Shown here piece by piece: positions 24,238 through 35,639 of a stretch of DNA of 64,000 bases. This DNA comes from Erythrophleum ivorense (Eukaryota > Streptophyta > Magnoliopsida > Fabales > Fabaceae). The stretch's first letter is position 1. Each line of letters begins with the position of its first letter. Where the stretch lies: assembly GCA_026724425.1 (NCBI GenBank), contig JAIUCV010000009.1, positions 20,825,022 to 20,889,021 on the forward strand, in the 5' to 3' direction. Made by a program: the position numbers and the translations under genes. The notes under the pieces are model-generated. The model saw only the letters and a list, made by a program, of their open reading frames with translations, made no database searches and was not told where the DNA came from.

Positions 24238-25532
24238 GCATTAAACCGAATGTGTAAATGTGACTATGCTATGTAAAATGTTTGGTTGCATTTATATCTA
24301 CTTCTTGACTAAGGCAGATGCCCTAGGTGCTCCCTCTGTTGTTAGCCAACAACCTAAGTATGATAACCTAACGGATGAATAAGAACTATTATATAGCAAC
24401 CAAATGGTTTTTGTATTGAAACTATGCATTGAATGCGATCTAAATTATGTTTCAATGCCATTTATAGAATTTTTTGAATGTGATGTTAACTATTGGGATT
24501 AATATCTCTTTAAAAAAATAACTTTTCATTCCAAGAACTAGTTCTAATGCTAACAGGGCCAAATCCATAGAAAATAAATAAGTGAAACATCTAGCTTATG
24601 CGTTATCTATGTAGTTAACCTTTATAACTCTTTTGGAAATGTAAATATTAATGTACTAACCTGTTTTGTGGATTGTGATGTTGACTATATGTGTATGTGT
24701 ATGAATTTTATGTTGCAATGATATGAAGGTGAGTTTTCATCCAATTATATTACTGTGTCTATCAAGAATATAATGTTGCAAACAGAATCAATCCAAATAC
24801 CATTTAAGTATGAAACTGATAGTTAAGGATATCTTATTGACAAGATTTTCTAGTAGTCCATAAAATCTTTAACCAAGTTGGTAGCATCAGACTATAATGT
24901 TTAAAATCTTGTTGGCAAGATCTCTTAGCAATTTACAGGATCCTAAATCATACTATTATCACTATCCCAACTTTGAAAATTCACCAAATATTCCATAGAC
25001 CTCCAAAAATTTCCCACTTTAGCTACCCAAAAAGCTCTTAACAAGCTCTAAATGCATGCCAAATTTTAAATCAAGAGGATCTCATTTGGATAAAAAGTGA
25101 TGTAGCACACTCAAATGGTCAATTTTGCTCCATATAAGCTGTCCACATTGTCCAAATGGCGTCTCCAATGGTTTGGCTCCTCTTGGGCAAGTCTAAAAGC
25201 ACAAATATGACTTGTAGACACTACCCATGTTATCACAAATCCCATGCATTTCATCTCGACCATCTCACACCCAATAATACACTAATACATACATGCCATC
25301 CATGATTAAAAATTCATATTTCTATTGCTATCATGCTCCATAGAGTATATATAGTATCCAAACATCATATTACATTTGTTAAAGGTCTTATATCACAAAA
25401 ATAATATGTACAAAGCCACTTTGAAATTCAACTACAATTTATACTACATAATAGGCATAGTAAGGCTTTCTATTATTTTTTGCTTACATTTCTTTGCCTT
25501 TGAACACCACCTAGATAAGTCAAGAGTGATGG

Positions 25533-28310
25533 TGTAACACCCCAAAATTAATTAAGATGTTAATCATAGATTTAGGTTAATTAAGAATAATTAATATGGG
25601 ATAATTAGGCAAGTTAAGTGAATAAAAATTTTAAAAAGATAAATTATTAATATGAGTTTGAAATTTAATTGAGTTAAAAACCCTATCTAGGCCTAAATTA
25701 AATTAAGTAGGGCAAAGTTAGGGACTAATGGAGGCATAATAATTTTAGGTACAGACCCAACCTTTTATTATGAAACTTAGCCAAAGAGAGAGCACCTAGT
25801 GATGGCTCAATAACCCTTGTGCAGACCCAAATCAATTGAGTCCTTCAAACTTGGTCTGGCCTAATTAAATTTCTGCAGCCCAACACATTAAAGCTGGCCC
25901 AACAAGGTTTAAATCAGAACCAACTTGCCATTGGACCCTTGGGTCAGCCCATGACCCATATTAGACCTAACTAAAACCTAACTTAAACCTTAAAAACTAA
26001 CCTAACCACCCCCCATTCTGCAGAACCACAAGGAATACACACAAAATTCGGAGGTCCAAAGGAGAGGCTAGGGTTCTTGGCATATTTCCATCATTTCCCA
26101 CTTCTAGAGCAAGATTCAGTTAAGGTAATAGTTATATAACTTAATCCTCTCATATTTCTCTGTAATTTGACCTAATTAATGTTCCAATTAGAGCACTTTC
26201 ACCCACACCCAAAATCTGAAACTTGCCATTTGATGTTTCTATGGTGAAATTTCGTAGGTTGAGGCTAGGGCTAACATTAGGTAAGTATAAACTCTTCTTT
26301 TTGAGGTATTTCTGCTGGTTTGAGACCCTAATGATTGGATTATAGTATGTGTATTAATTTTTCACAAATTTGATTAGGATTTAGAGTGATATATTGAAGT
26401 TTCTGGTAGAGGACACCTTCATTCTAAATTTTGGGAATTAGTAGTGGCTGGGGAGATTTTTGTACTACTGATGGCTTTTGCAAATTTGTCTACAAGTGAG
26501 CTAATCGGGGTTTCATACTAATTCTATGCATATACCTATTTTAATTTTGTATTTGTTTCATGATTATAATTTTTATGCTAAATGAATTGGTTGGCTATCT
26601 ATTATATGTGATTGGATCTTGTGAGTCCATGGTGGAGCTATGGTGCGACTGCCACCAGTGCATGTGCTTCAATCGAGTACCAAGTTATGACCAGACCCCA
26701 GATGCACTGAGCCCTAGTTATACTCACTGGGGAGTAGGTGTCGTGGACGAGTCTCTCCCGTTGTTATTGGCCTTTAACATGTGGAATTGTGATTGCTAGT
26801 ATGGGATAGTAATCATAAATAGCCAAATTGTTTTATTTACTAGTATGACTGGCATGTTTTCTTATACTTATATGAAATCATGCATATATGTTAATTAAAC
26901 TAAAATATATGAATGGAATTTGCCTTAGTTGCTGAGATTTGCATCTCATCCCGTTTCATGGGATTATACTTTCAGGTGAAGGCCCTTCGGGTAAGGATAA
27001 GGGGAAGCAAGTGGATGAAAATCCATGAGCTCTAGCCATATGTGGAGGAAGCTACACTTGGGCTAATCTAAGTATAGTAGATGCAATTTTGTTAATCTTT
27101 TATATAACATCATCATGTAATCATATTGCCAAGTGTAAGCATTTATATTTTGATTAGTTGGAATGTATTTATTAAGGAGTTAAGTCTCAATATAGCTTAG
27201 TTTTGGATGTATGCACTTATAGTATCTGATGCATGAACTTTGTTGAATTCATGATATGGTTAGGGATGTCATCATGGGATATATAAGATTGTTGATTTGA
27301 ATCAATTATGCATGAAATCTTTAAGGGAATGCATATTTAAATGATAATTGCTGGAAGCTTATGAAATTCTGCTATTATTAATTTATGAATTTGCTGACAT
27401 ATGGTAGTTGGATGAGTAGGAATTTATACTTAAGTTTTGAATTGGTAATGGTAGAATAACTGGGTAAATAAGGTACATAAATACCATCAAAGTTGCATAA
27501 ATTAAGGTAGAGTGGTCCTAGGGTGTTATTGGAGGGAGAGTGGAGAGTATGAGACAAGATTTTAGGAGTTGTAGGATCAGAAGGCATTTTATCGCGGCCA
27601 AAATATTATTAGCTGCAGCCAATAGAGGTGAAGTTACCCAGGGAGAGTACTAAAGAGCAATTCGCTAAGGCAAAAAGCAAAATTAGCCATGACAAAATGT
27701 GAGAGACAAAACTGGGAGTCGTCTAGAGGATAATTCACTGTGGCTAAATGGGAATTGGCCACAGTAAACTTTTGTGAGGATTTGTCAGGCATTCCAGAGA
27801 GTAATTAGCCACGGCCAGTTGTGGCGAAAAAGGGAATTGGCCGCGGCCAATAGTGAAATGCAAGCGAGGTTAGTTCCAGGAGGCTTCCTTGTCGCGGCGC
27901 CATGTAGGTTAGTCGCGGTGAAGGTCCAACTTGCCGTGGTGATACTTGAGGGCAATTGGTCACAGCACAAGGACATTTAGCTATGGCTAATGGTCCCAAA
28001 CTTTTATTCTAAATTAGAAATCTTGATTTTTTATATGGTAACCCTAAGGGATGACTTAGAAACATTGGTAGAAGATTCTTGTGAGTTGAAATTAATGGGT
28101 AATAGAATCAAAGGCTTATAAATGAATGTTTGTTTCCTTGATGTACATGAGTACTTGTAATTATATGGTTGATGACTCTAATAACATTAAGGTTCAAATT
28201 TCCCTATATTTTCTGAATGTAATTAGTCATAATGTCTTGTAACCCTAATTTATGATTATTAATTACGTATTTAACTTTAATTACAATGATTAAAAGTTAG
28301 GGTCATCATA
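25533..28310 (+). mobile_element. B1: family-B solo LTR
   Basis: Starts TGTAACACCCCAAAATTAATT at 25533 and ends ...GGTCATCATA at 28310, 2778 bp. The flanks are GATGG (25528-25532) and GAAGG (28311-28315), a duplication with one mismatch. It aligns along its length with B2 and, for the first 1.6 kb, with the 3' LTR of element H. An open frame at 26560-26799 corresponds to 29984-30184 in B2 but matches no known protein. No PBS, polypurine tract or pol flanks it. Confidence 0.9.
27585..27990. repeat. CGCGGCC-rich block in B1
   Basis: Short motifs of the form ttag-CCRCGGCC-aat and ttggCCGCGGCCaa, on both strands, recur every 20-60 bases (for example 27592, 27804, 27841, 27894, 27913). The motif core is nearly palindromic. 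The block stands out as CpG-rich against the AT-rich LTR. A related block lies at 30777-31050 in B2 and a decayed one at 18780-19250 in B3. Confidence 0.65.
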
Positions 28311-28470
28311 GAAGGGGAAAAGGGAGTGAGATTCCGAGGATCTTAATGGCTCAAACACCCATTCACACACACATTTAAGGCATACATACATCAAGTGCAC
28401 AAGTAAACAAGCTACCAAGATCATAAGTGCTCATTTCCAAGATTCTCATGCCACATTTTTACAATCAAAC

Positions 28471-31369
28471 TGTAACACCCCAAAAAATTAATTAAGGTGT
28501 TAATAATGTATTTGGACTAATTGAGAATAATTATTTTGGAATGATTAAGTAAACTATACGAATGAAAATTTACAGAGAAATAAGTTATTAATAGGGGTTT
28601 AAGATTTCAATTAGATTAAAGCTTAATTTGGGCCTAAAATTAACTTGAATAAGCCATGGGTAAGGATTTTTGGAGGCCCAATGATTTTAAGTGTAAGCCC
28701 AACTCCTTATCATGAGACTTGGGCTAAGAGAGATCACCTAACAATAGCCCAATTTGATTTAGTGAAATTTAGGCCCACAACCCAATTTATATAAGCCTTT
28801 ATAGTTGGCCCAACACACATTATGCAGACCCAAATTGAATTGACTCTTGGAACTTGGCCTAACCCAGTCAAATTTCTACAGCCCAACTTATGAAATAAGG
28901 CCCAACAAGTATGAAAATCTGAACCCACAATGAATTGGGCCATTGGGTCAGCACATCCTACTTTTAGCTTTAAATTTTCTGTAGCCCATCTTATTTAACA
29001 CCAGCCCACTTGAAATAATGGGCCCATTGGACTAGCCCATCCTCACTAAAACCCTAAGAAGCCTTCTCTCCACCCATTTGGCTGCCAAGGAATTCATGTT
29101 CTGCAGACTTAGAAAGCTATTTTCGCACTTGAGAAGAGGGACTAAGGTTTTTCTGCATTCCTCCACCATTCCTCACTTCTAGAGGAAGATTTGGCCAAGG
29201 TAATCTATACAAAACATGTCTCTTTCATCCTCCTCTTCATTTTAGTCCGATTAATTTCTGGGTTAGAGCATTTTCATCTTCTTCTTAAATCTAAAATTTG
29301 GTGTTGGGTGATTCCTTGCAAGATTTTCGGACTTGGAGGTTAGAGGGAGGATTAGGTAAGCTTTTCCCTTCCATTTTGTGTATCACATTGCTAGAAAATG
29401 CCCCTAAGGATGTATTATCATAATGGGTTCTGTTATTGTGTGAAATTACAAGGAGATAATGGTGGAAAACCCAATTTTATGGGCTTGATGATTGAAATGC
29501 GAATTTTGGTGAGTCCATGGTGGATTTTCGGAGGTGAGGCTATGGTTGTTGTTAAGTGAGTATATCCTTCCCATTTTGATGCATTTTCTGTTAGTTTGAA
29601 ATCCCTATAGTTGACCTATGATATGGGCTTTAGTTTCATGTGAAATTACTCAGAAATTGGAGTGAACTATGGCAATTTTTGGTGTTGGAAAGTTGGAATC
29701 CGAAATTAAATTCCTTGGTAATTAGGTGAGTAACCTCTAGTCTATCATTAGTAGTTCAGCTCTTTGGATATTTGATTATGATTAGAAATGATGATAATTA
29801 TGCTTGTTATAGGCTTGGTGTGCATTTGGATTATTATGGTAGCTAGAGGAAGAGTAATTGGCTTCATTGAGGTAACTGGGGTTATTCTTCACTTCCATGT
29901 ATATGTTCATGTTGATCTGATATTGTTTGCACATATATGATTTTGAAATGTTAAATGATTGGTTGACTACTTGAATTGTTATTGTGATTGGACCTTGTGA
30001 GTCCATGGTGGAGCTGTGGTGCGGCTGCCACCTGTGCATGTGCTTTGATCGGGCACTGGGTTGTGATCAGACCCTAGATGCACTGAGCCCTGGTTGTGCT
30101 CATTATGGAGTAGGTGCCATGGATGGACCTCTCCCAGTGTTATTGGCCATTAACATGTTATGTATAACTGTTGGTATGGGGTAGTAGTTCTTTGTAGTTC
30201 AACTAGTTCATTTGCAAATTGAATTGATGATTCTGGTATTGATGATATGAAATTGTATTGGATTAATTAACTTGTACATATATATGAAATCTGCCCTTTT
30301 ATTACTGAGATTGTAATTAATGGGAGTTTGTTAAATGGTTTGGTAGCACATCGGTTTAGGAGCTTTGACAAAATGTATTGTAACTAAATTGCTAATTTTG
30401 TATCATTGCTACATTGCATCATGAGTTGCCAAGTATAGGGATTGTATATGTAATTTGATTATCATGGGATTGCACATTTTGATTGTAATTGGCTAATAAT
30501 GGATAAGTGATTCGATTTTATATGAACATTAAGCATTGACCCCATGCTCCTTGTGACCATAATACATTTACTGTCATTTATTCTTGAATTTGCTAATATA
30601 AGCTAGTTGGGCAAGTAGGAAATAGTATCTAAGTTTTGCAATGGTAATGGAGGGATTGATGGGTAAATAGGATAGATAAATACCATTTGAGTCATATAAA
30701 ATGAGAGAAAACGGTCCTAGAGTGCTCCTAGGGTGAGGATTAGAGTGTGTGGGACGAAACTTGGGTAATGTAGTCACAGGAGGGAGTCTCGCCGCGACCA
30801 AGAGGGCTTCGCCGTGGCCAAATGAGTGACAGTGTCGAGGAGTGCCGTGGCCTGATAAATCGCGCTGCGGCGCAAAGGGGAAAAATTGCCTAAAAGCTGA
30901 CAGAATGAAAAAGCGCCGAGGCACAAAAATATTGCGCTGAGGCGGAGCTGACAGAATGGAAACTTGCCGAGGCTCAAATATATTGCGCCAAGGCGAGAAT
31001 CGTGGGGTTGAGAAAAGTAGTTCCAGGAGGCATTTCCGTCGCAGCGCAAGTCCCTAAACTCCTACTTTGAGCCTAGAAACCTTAATCTCTTCAATGGTAA
31101 TGGTAAGAAATGATATAGCAACACTTGTGAGAGGTTATTGGGTATTGAAACCGATGGACAGATGAATCATAAACCCCTTATGATAGTAGGATTTCTTTTA
31201 TGCAAATTTTGTTTTGTTTGTGGTGGTATGGTGATGACCCTAACATCAAAGTTCAAATTTTTCTATATTTTCACAATGTGATGAATTGTAACAACTCCAA
31301 ACCTTGATAATTAATGATTAATCGTATATTTAACCATAGTTACAACAATAGGAAGGTAGGGTTGTCACA
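28471..31369 (+). mobile_element. B2: family-B solo LTR
   Basis: Starts TGTAACACCCC at 28471 and ends ...GTTGTCACA at 31369, 2899 bp, with canonical TG...CA ends. The duplication CAAAC is perfect (28466-28470 and 31370-31374). It lies only 160 bases after B1 in the same orientation inside the same A3 LTR. The CpG-rich block near 30777-31050 is the best preserved of the three copies. No coding is recognisable. Confidence 0.94.
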
Positions 31370-31442
31370 CAAACCATCCAAGAGCTCGAGAGACTTTTGG
31401 TTTTGCTTTACTCCATTTCTAGGACTTTTGGATATGCCTCAC

Positions 31443-33003
31443 TGATAATTGCTAATTTTCATATATTTGTATCCACTAATTTGGATATTTTGATAAATAA
31501 TTGATGATATTTTGAGTTTTAAATTGGATATTATTTAGTTTAGAAAATAAATTCATCTTTTCTAATTTTGTTGAATAAATTAGGATTTTTAATGATTTTA
31601 CTTTATTTTATTTCATTTCTAAGATGATGATTTCATTTTATTTTATTTTATCTTGTTTTATTTTATTTTTGGCTTTGATTTTTATTTCTTTTTACTTGGG
31701 AAAATTTGCATGGAAGAAGTGTCACGTGGTAGCAACAAAACAAGGCTTGCAGTTCTATATTGCATATAGCTTACACGTTCATGGACTCACACACGTAACG
31801 TGGCACCAGATTGGGAAGCTCATGGAATCAAGTCCATGTGAGAAGAAGGATTGGTTTTAATGTGAATGAGCTTTTGAGCAGAAAGGAAGCTATGGGTTTT
31901 GATAAAGAAATTGAAGCTTACATGGATGAGAGGTCCAAAGCCATGCATGAAGCAGTCTTAGGTTGAGAGTATGGAGGAGCAGAAATAGAGGAAGGCGTAG
32001 GTTGTAGAGGATACATGTGAGCAGAAAGCAGCTAAGAAAGCATGTGAATAGGACATGAAAACACAACAACTACATGCATAGTTGGTATGGAAGAAAAGAA
32101 GTTACGAGCTAAAGAAGAACACGTTGGAAGCTCAAGTTGTGAGTCCAAGATGTAGTCCGGGTTTAGAATAATGCAGCAGCTCATCACACCATGAACAGCC
32201 ACGTTACACATACATGAGCAGCTAGAGAACATGAAATGAGATGAACAAAGAAGCTATGGGTTCTAGTGCTTTGAGAGGGAAGAACATGAAGAACTTCAGC
32301 TAAAAAAGAGAAGCATGAGTCCAGAACAACAACTGCCCACCCATGAAGAAGTTGATGAGGAAAGAGTTAAATAAGTAGAAGTATGCATTAGTAATGTGTG
32401 ATAGAATAAAAGAACCATGTGAAGGGATCTAAACACATGGACAAGAAGAGAAGAGGCTGAAGCTATTGCATGTAGCCACGGGTTTGTTGAAACAGAGGGA
32501 AGCTAAAGTAGGAAACTAATGGCAAGGGAGAAATGATGAAGACGCAGCTGGAGTAGCCATGTGGAAATGATTAAAGCTGAATTAGGAGGAAGCCAAGCCA
32601 TGTGAAGGAAATTACACATGGGAAGAACGTGGAACAGCATGTGAGATGCGTGTGACCAATGGTTCATGAACTCAGCTGAGGCAAGACAAAAATGGGCTGA
32701 TATGAGAAATGAATGAGGGAGCATGAGAGGGGCATGTGACTCATTAAAAATACACTGGAGGCATTCATCAAAAGTAGTTAGAGATTAAGTGACTAAAGAA
32801 AACACTTATGTGAGCAAATGTGAAAAAAGATGAGAGGTGTGAGCTGAGAGAAAAATAACGCGAGCTAGGGAGCTGGGGGTAAAACACAAAAAATACAACG
32901 GGAAAGATGCTGTGAGCTCCAGTACACAAGCAAGAAGGGATTTCTTCGATCATCTTCTCTACATAAGGGAGAGCAAGAAGAAGAAGCAATAAAGAGAAAA
33001 TAT
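31443..33003 (+). mobile_element. F: unclassified LTR-like fragment
   Basis: A sequence unlike any other in the window replaces part of A3. It begins TGATAATTGCTAATTTTC, runs through a T-rich stretch with ttttatttta repeats, then a purine-rich part with many gaagcatg/gagcagaa strings, and finishes with 'ctctacataagggagagc' followed by aagaagaagcaataaag. The TG start, a TATA-like 'ctacataag' and a downstream GA-rich leader resemble the U3-R part of an LTR. I find no matching duplication of CTCAC at the right. It may be a truncated LTR of another lineage; the right border is approximate. Confidence 0.5.
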
Positions 33004-33864
33004 TACCTAGGATTCAAGCTAGCTTTCAAGTGCCTTTCTCCTTAGTTGGCTTCTCTTCAAGAAATTCAAACCACTCCCTTACTTCTAGACTCAAAATAGA
33101 ACCAAAAGCTCAACTAAACCATAGAAAGAAAAGCATGGAAGGAAAGGAGCAAGGTTGGAGGAAGAAAGAGCATGAAATTATACAAATTTCCTTACCTTTT
33201 TCTTGATTTCCCCCCTCCTTTTCTCCTTCTCTTGGTATGCCTCAAGGAGCTGCTATTTTTCTATATTTTGGGCAGAGAAAGTCATGCTATAAGAGAGGAG
33301 AAAAAGGGAAGAAGTGTGTGGAAGCTTCAAGAAACTCACTTTTTCAGAAATTCCAATTTTATCTTTCCGTAATGGCAATTTTGTTTCGACTTCGTTTTAG
33401 CTCCTTTTTTACAACTGTCTTTTCCATTATAAAATTTAGGTTCCCAATTTAATAAAATGCCTTTAGAATCACTCAAATTGGAGCTAAAATCTTCCAAAAC
33501 AAATTTATTAAAGTTCAAGCTCATCGACATTGGAAAATGTACACTGGAGGAGCTTTACCAGTTCTGGGGCCTCCCATGGTTTTTTAGGGCCTCTGAGAAC
33601 CCTGGGCAACCCAAATTTTCCATTTAAAAAGCCTTTCTATGTGTTTTTTCAAAAGTTGCACTTATTTACAAAAATGTTATTATATTTCATCAATTTTTGT
33701 CATAATTTGTTTCACCATCTTAGCTCTGTTTTTCTTTCCATCTGAGCCTGGAATTATCATTTTTAGGAGCCTAAGACTATCCAATTTTTTTGGGATATTA
33801 TCTAGCTCATTTCAATAGAGTTGCTCTTATATGGCTCATTTTATAATTTTACCAAAATTACGTT

Positions 33865-35608
33865 TGTTACAAGAGTTATGTCATACATTCATACTAACAA
33901 GGTTCCATATTAGGTATAAATAATTACATACACCATATACTAGATTTGTATAAGGCCTAACCCCCTATTAGATACATCATGGGTTATCAAAACACAAAAT
34001 ACCTACCCTTGGCAACATGACTACATGATGATGATGCTATACAAAAGAACAACAAAATCATCATCTACCTTAAATTAACTCAATCCAAGTGTAGCTTCCC
34101 TACATAAGGCTTCAACTCATGGATGTTGATCTACTTGCTTTCCTTTATCCTTACCTAAAAGACTTTCACTTGAAATAGTTAGCCCATGAGATGGGGTGAG
34201 ATACAAATCATAGTAACCAAAAGCAAATTCCATTCATATGTTCCAATTTAATTAACATATATGCAATTAATCAAATAAGTATAAGAAATAATAGTCATAT
34301 CAACAAATGAAACAATTGGGCTATCAGTGACTAATATCCTATACTAGCAATTACATTTCCACATGTTAAAGGCCATTAACACCGAGAAAGGCCCATCCAT
34401 GGTACCAACTCCCCAATAAGCACAACATAGGCTCAGTGCATATAAGGGTTTGATCATAACTTGGTGCTTAATTGAAGCACAATGCACGGGTGGTAGCCGC
34501 ACCACGACTCCACCATAGACTCACAAGGTCCAAACACAATATATTATATAGTAACCATTCATTATACATTTCAAAATCATACATGTGTAGCAAATTTAAA
34601 ATTAAAGTAGACATATGCATGGAATTTAACATTAACCCAGCCACCTTACTTGTAGATAATTCCTTGAAAGCCAATAACAATGCTATTCAACCTATGAACA
34701 CAAAATCAGACCATTACCATTCCTTTTCATCAATTTGTACTAGCAAATTGGTACCCAAAGAATTAAAATACTAATGGCTACCTAGAACACACTGACCCGG
34801 CCATTACAAGTCTCCAATTTTGGATTTGATTGTTCTCACACCAGTAACTTCAGAATATCCCTTCAAATTCTAGGTAAATTTGCACAAAAGTAATACTTAT
34901 ACTATGAATCAACTATGGGGGTCCTAAACCAATAGAAAATGCATCAAAATGATGAGTTTATACTTACCTAGCAACACTCCTAGCCTCAACCTCTGAAAGT
35001 CCACCATAAAAACACTAAACAATAAGTTTCAGTTTTGGGTAGAAAATGAAAATGCTCTAAATGAAAGACTAATTTGTTTAAATTGAAAAGGAAGAAGAGA
35101 GGATTAAGTTATACATAAGTTACCTTGGCTAAATCTTACTCTAAGAGTGGGAAATGGTGGAATTTTGTTGTTAAACCTAACTTCCCCTTTGGACTTCCAA
35201 AAATTGCCCTTTGCTTCTTGTATTTTCTGTAGAATGGAAGAGGAAAGCTGAAGTAAACTTAGGGTTTAGATGGGTTATGGGTTGACCCAAGGGCCCAAAA
35301 TCCAAGTGGGTTTAGTTATATGCTTGTTGGGCTATGGATTATAAGGTTACATGGATCATATATAAGAGTTAGGCCAAGCTGAAAAGGTCCATTAATATTT
35401 GGGTCTGCACAAATAAATATTAGGCTTCTAAGAAATGGAATTGGATTCCTCTAAGGCTAAGATTAGGATTCTACACTTAACCCAAGGCATAATTAAATTA
35501 ATTATAAAGCCCAAATTAATGTCTACATCTCTTAAGTAATTTCCTAATTAAATGCGTAATAATCATTAATTAATCATGATTATCTTTAATTAATTTTGGA
35601 GTGTTACA
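33865..35608 (-). repeat. 3' LTR of element H, about 1.74 kb
   Basis: On the minus strand it starts TGTAACACTCC at 35608, directly after the polypurine tract, and appears to end at 33865 in ...CTTGTAACA. It shares with B1 and B2 the opening block, the 'ggtggagt-cgtggtgcggct' region (about 34490-34530) and the 'ggataaaggaaagcaagt' region (about 34130-34160). It is more than 1 kb shorter than the family-B solo LTRs because the part holding the CGCGGCC-rich block is absent. The 3' border is judged from resumption of family-A sequence and is approximate. Confidence 0.75.
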
Positions 35609-35625
35609 TTCTCCCTTCTTTTTAG
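35609..35625 (-). other. Polypurine tract of element H
   Basis: On the minus strand aaaaagaagggagaa runs straight into the LTR start. It follows the end of the pol tail (FEDK-like residues), as is typical of chromoviruses. Confidence 0.75.
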
Positions 35626-35639
35626 AAATTTTGTCCTCA

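Larger units (their letters stand above)
598..24963 (+). mobile_element. Element D: decayed Ty3/gypsy chromovirus, nested
   Basis: This is a degenerate LTR retrotransposon of Tekay-like chromovirus type. In order it has the end of a 5' LTR, a tRNA-Met PBS, gag, protease, RT, RNase H, integrase with a C-terminal tail, a degraded polypurine tract and a 3' LTR. Segments 598-1140 and 24413-24963 are homologous and in the same order, which identifies them as the two LTRs. Four insertions with target duplications break it: A1 in protease, and A2, B3 and E in the 3' LTR. Without these the element would be roughly 8 kb plus the part of the 5' LTR outside the window. Its right end is lost at 24963, where a reverse family-A LTR begins abruptly, so its own target duplication cannot be seen. 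Confidence 0.85.
12231..24963 (+). repeat. 3' LTR of element D, split by three solo LTRs, 3' truncated
   Basis: The LTR begins TGTCATATCCTAAA. Its own pieces are 12231-12624, 16321-16621, 19606-20645 and 24101-24963, joined across A2, B3 and E, each of which has a perfect target duplication. The last piece matches the 5' LTR (598-1140), but the final 350 bases or so present in the 5' LTR (1141-1488) are missing. The summed length of about 2.6 kb implies an original LTR near 2.95 kb. The pieces hold (TA)n runs and no recognisable gene; small open frames at 19994-20185 and 20450-20638 look like chance. Confidence 0.8.
24964..33864 (-). mobile_element. A3: eroded family-A LTR carrying B1, B2 and F
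   Basis: Minus-oriented family-A sequence is recognisable in four pieces: about 24964-25532, 28311-28470, 31370-31442 and 33004-33864. The first two are continuous across B1 and the second and third across B2 once the target duplications are collapsed. Across F, roughly 1.3 kb of LTR that A8 has (about 60430-61700) is missing. The 3' end of this LTR (about 850 bases) is also lost at the junction with element D. The right end stops within about 10 bases of the expected LTR start, where the H LTR begins. Confidence 0.75.

Noticed and set aside
26560..26799. Cys-rich open frame in B1 with a counterpart in B2 (29984-30184)
   Set aside because: The LTR segment is conserved at the DNA level, B3 and the H LTR do not keep the frame, and no known Cys-rich family fits.
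31640..31860. 78-codon plus-strand frame at the start of insert F
   Set aside because: Mostly Phe/Leu/Ser from T-rich repeats; looks like low-complexity sequence and not a membrane protein gene.
33865..35608. Considered as a solo LTR like B1-B3
   Set aside because: A polypurine tract and minus-strand pol directly adjoin its start, so it is a 3' LTR of a larger element.
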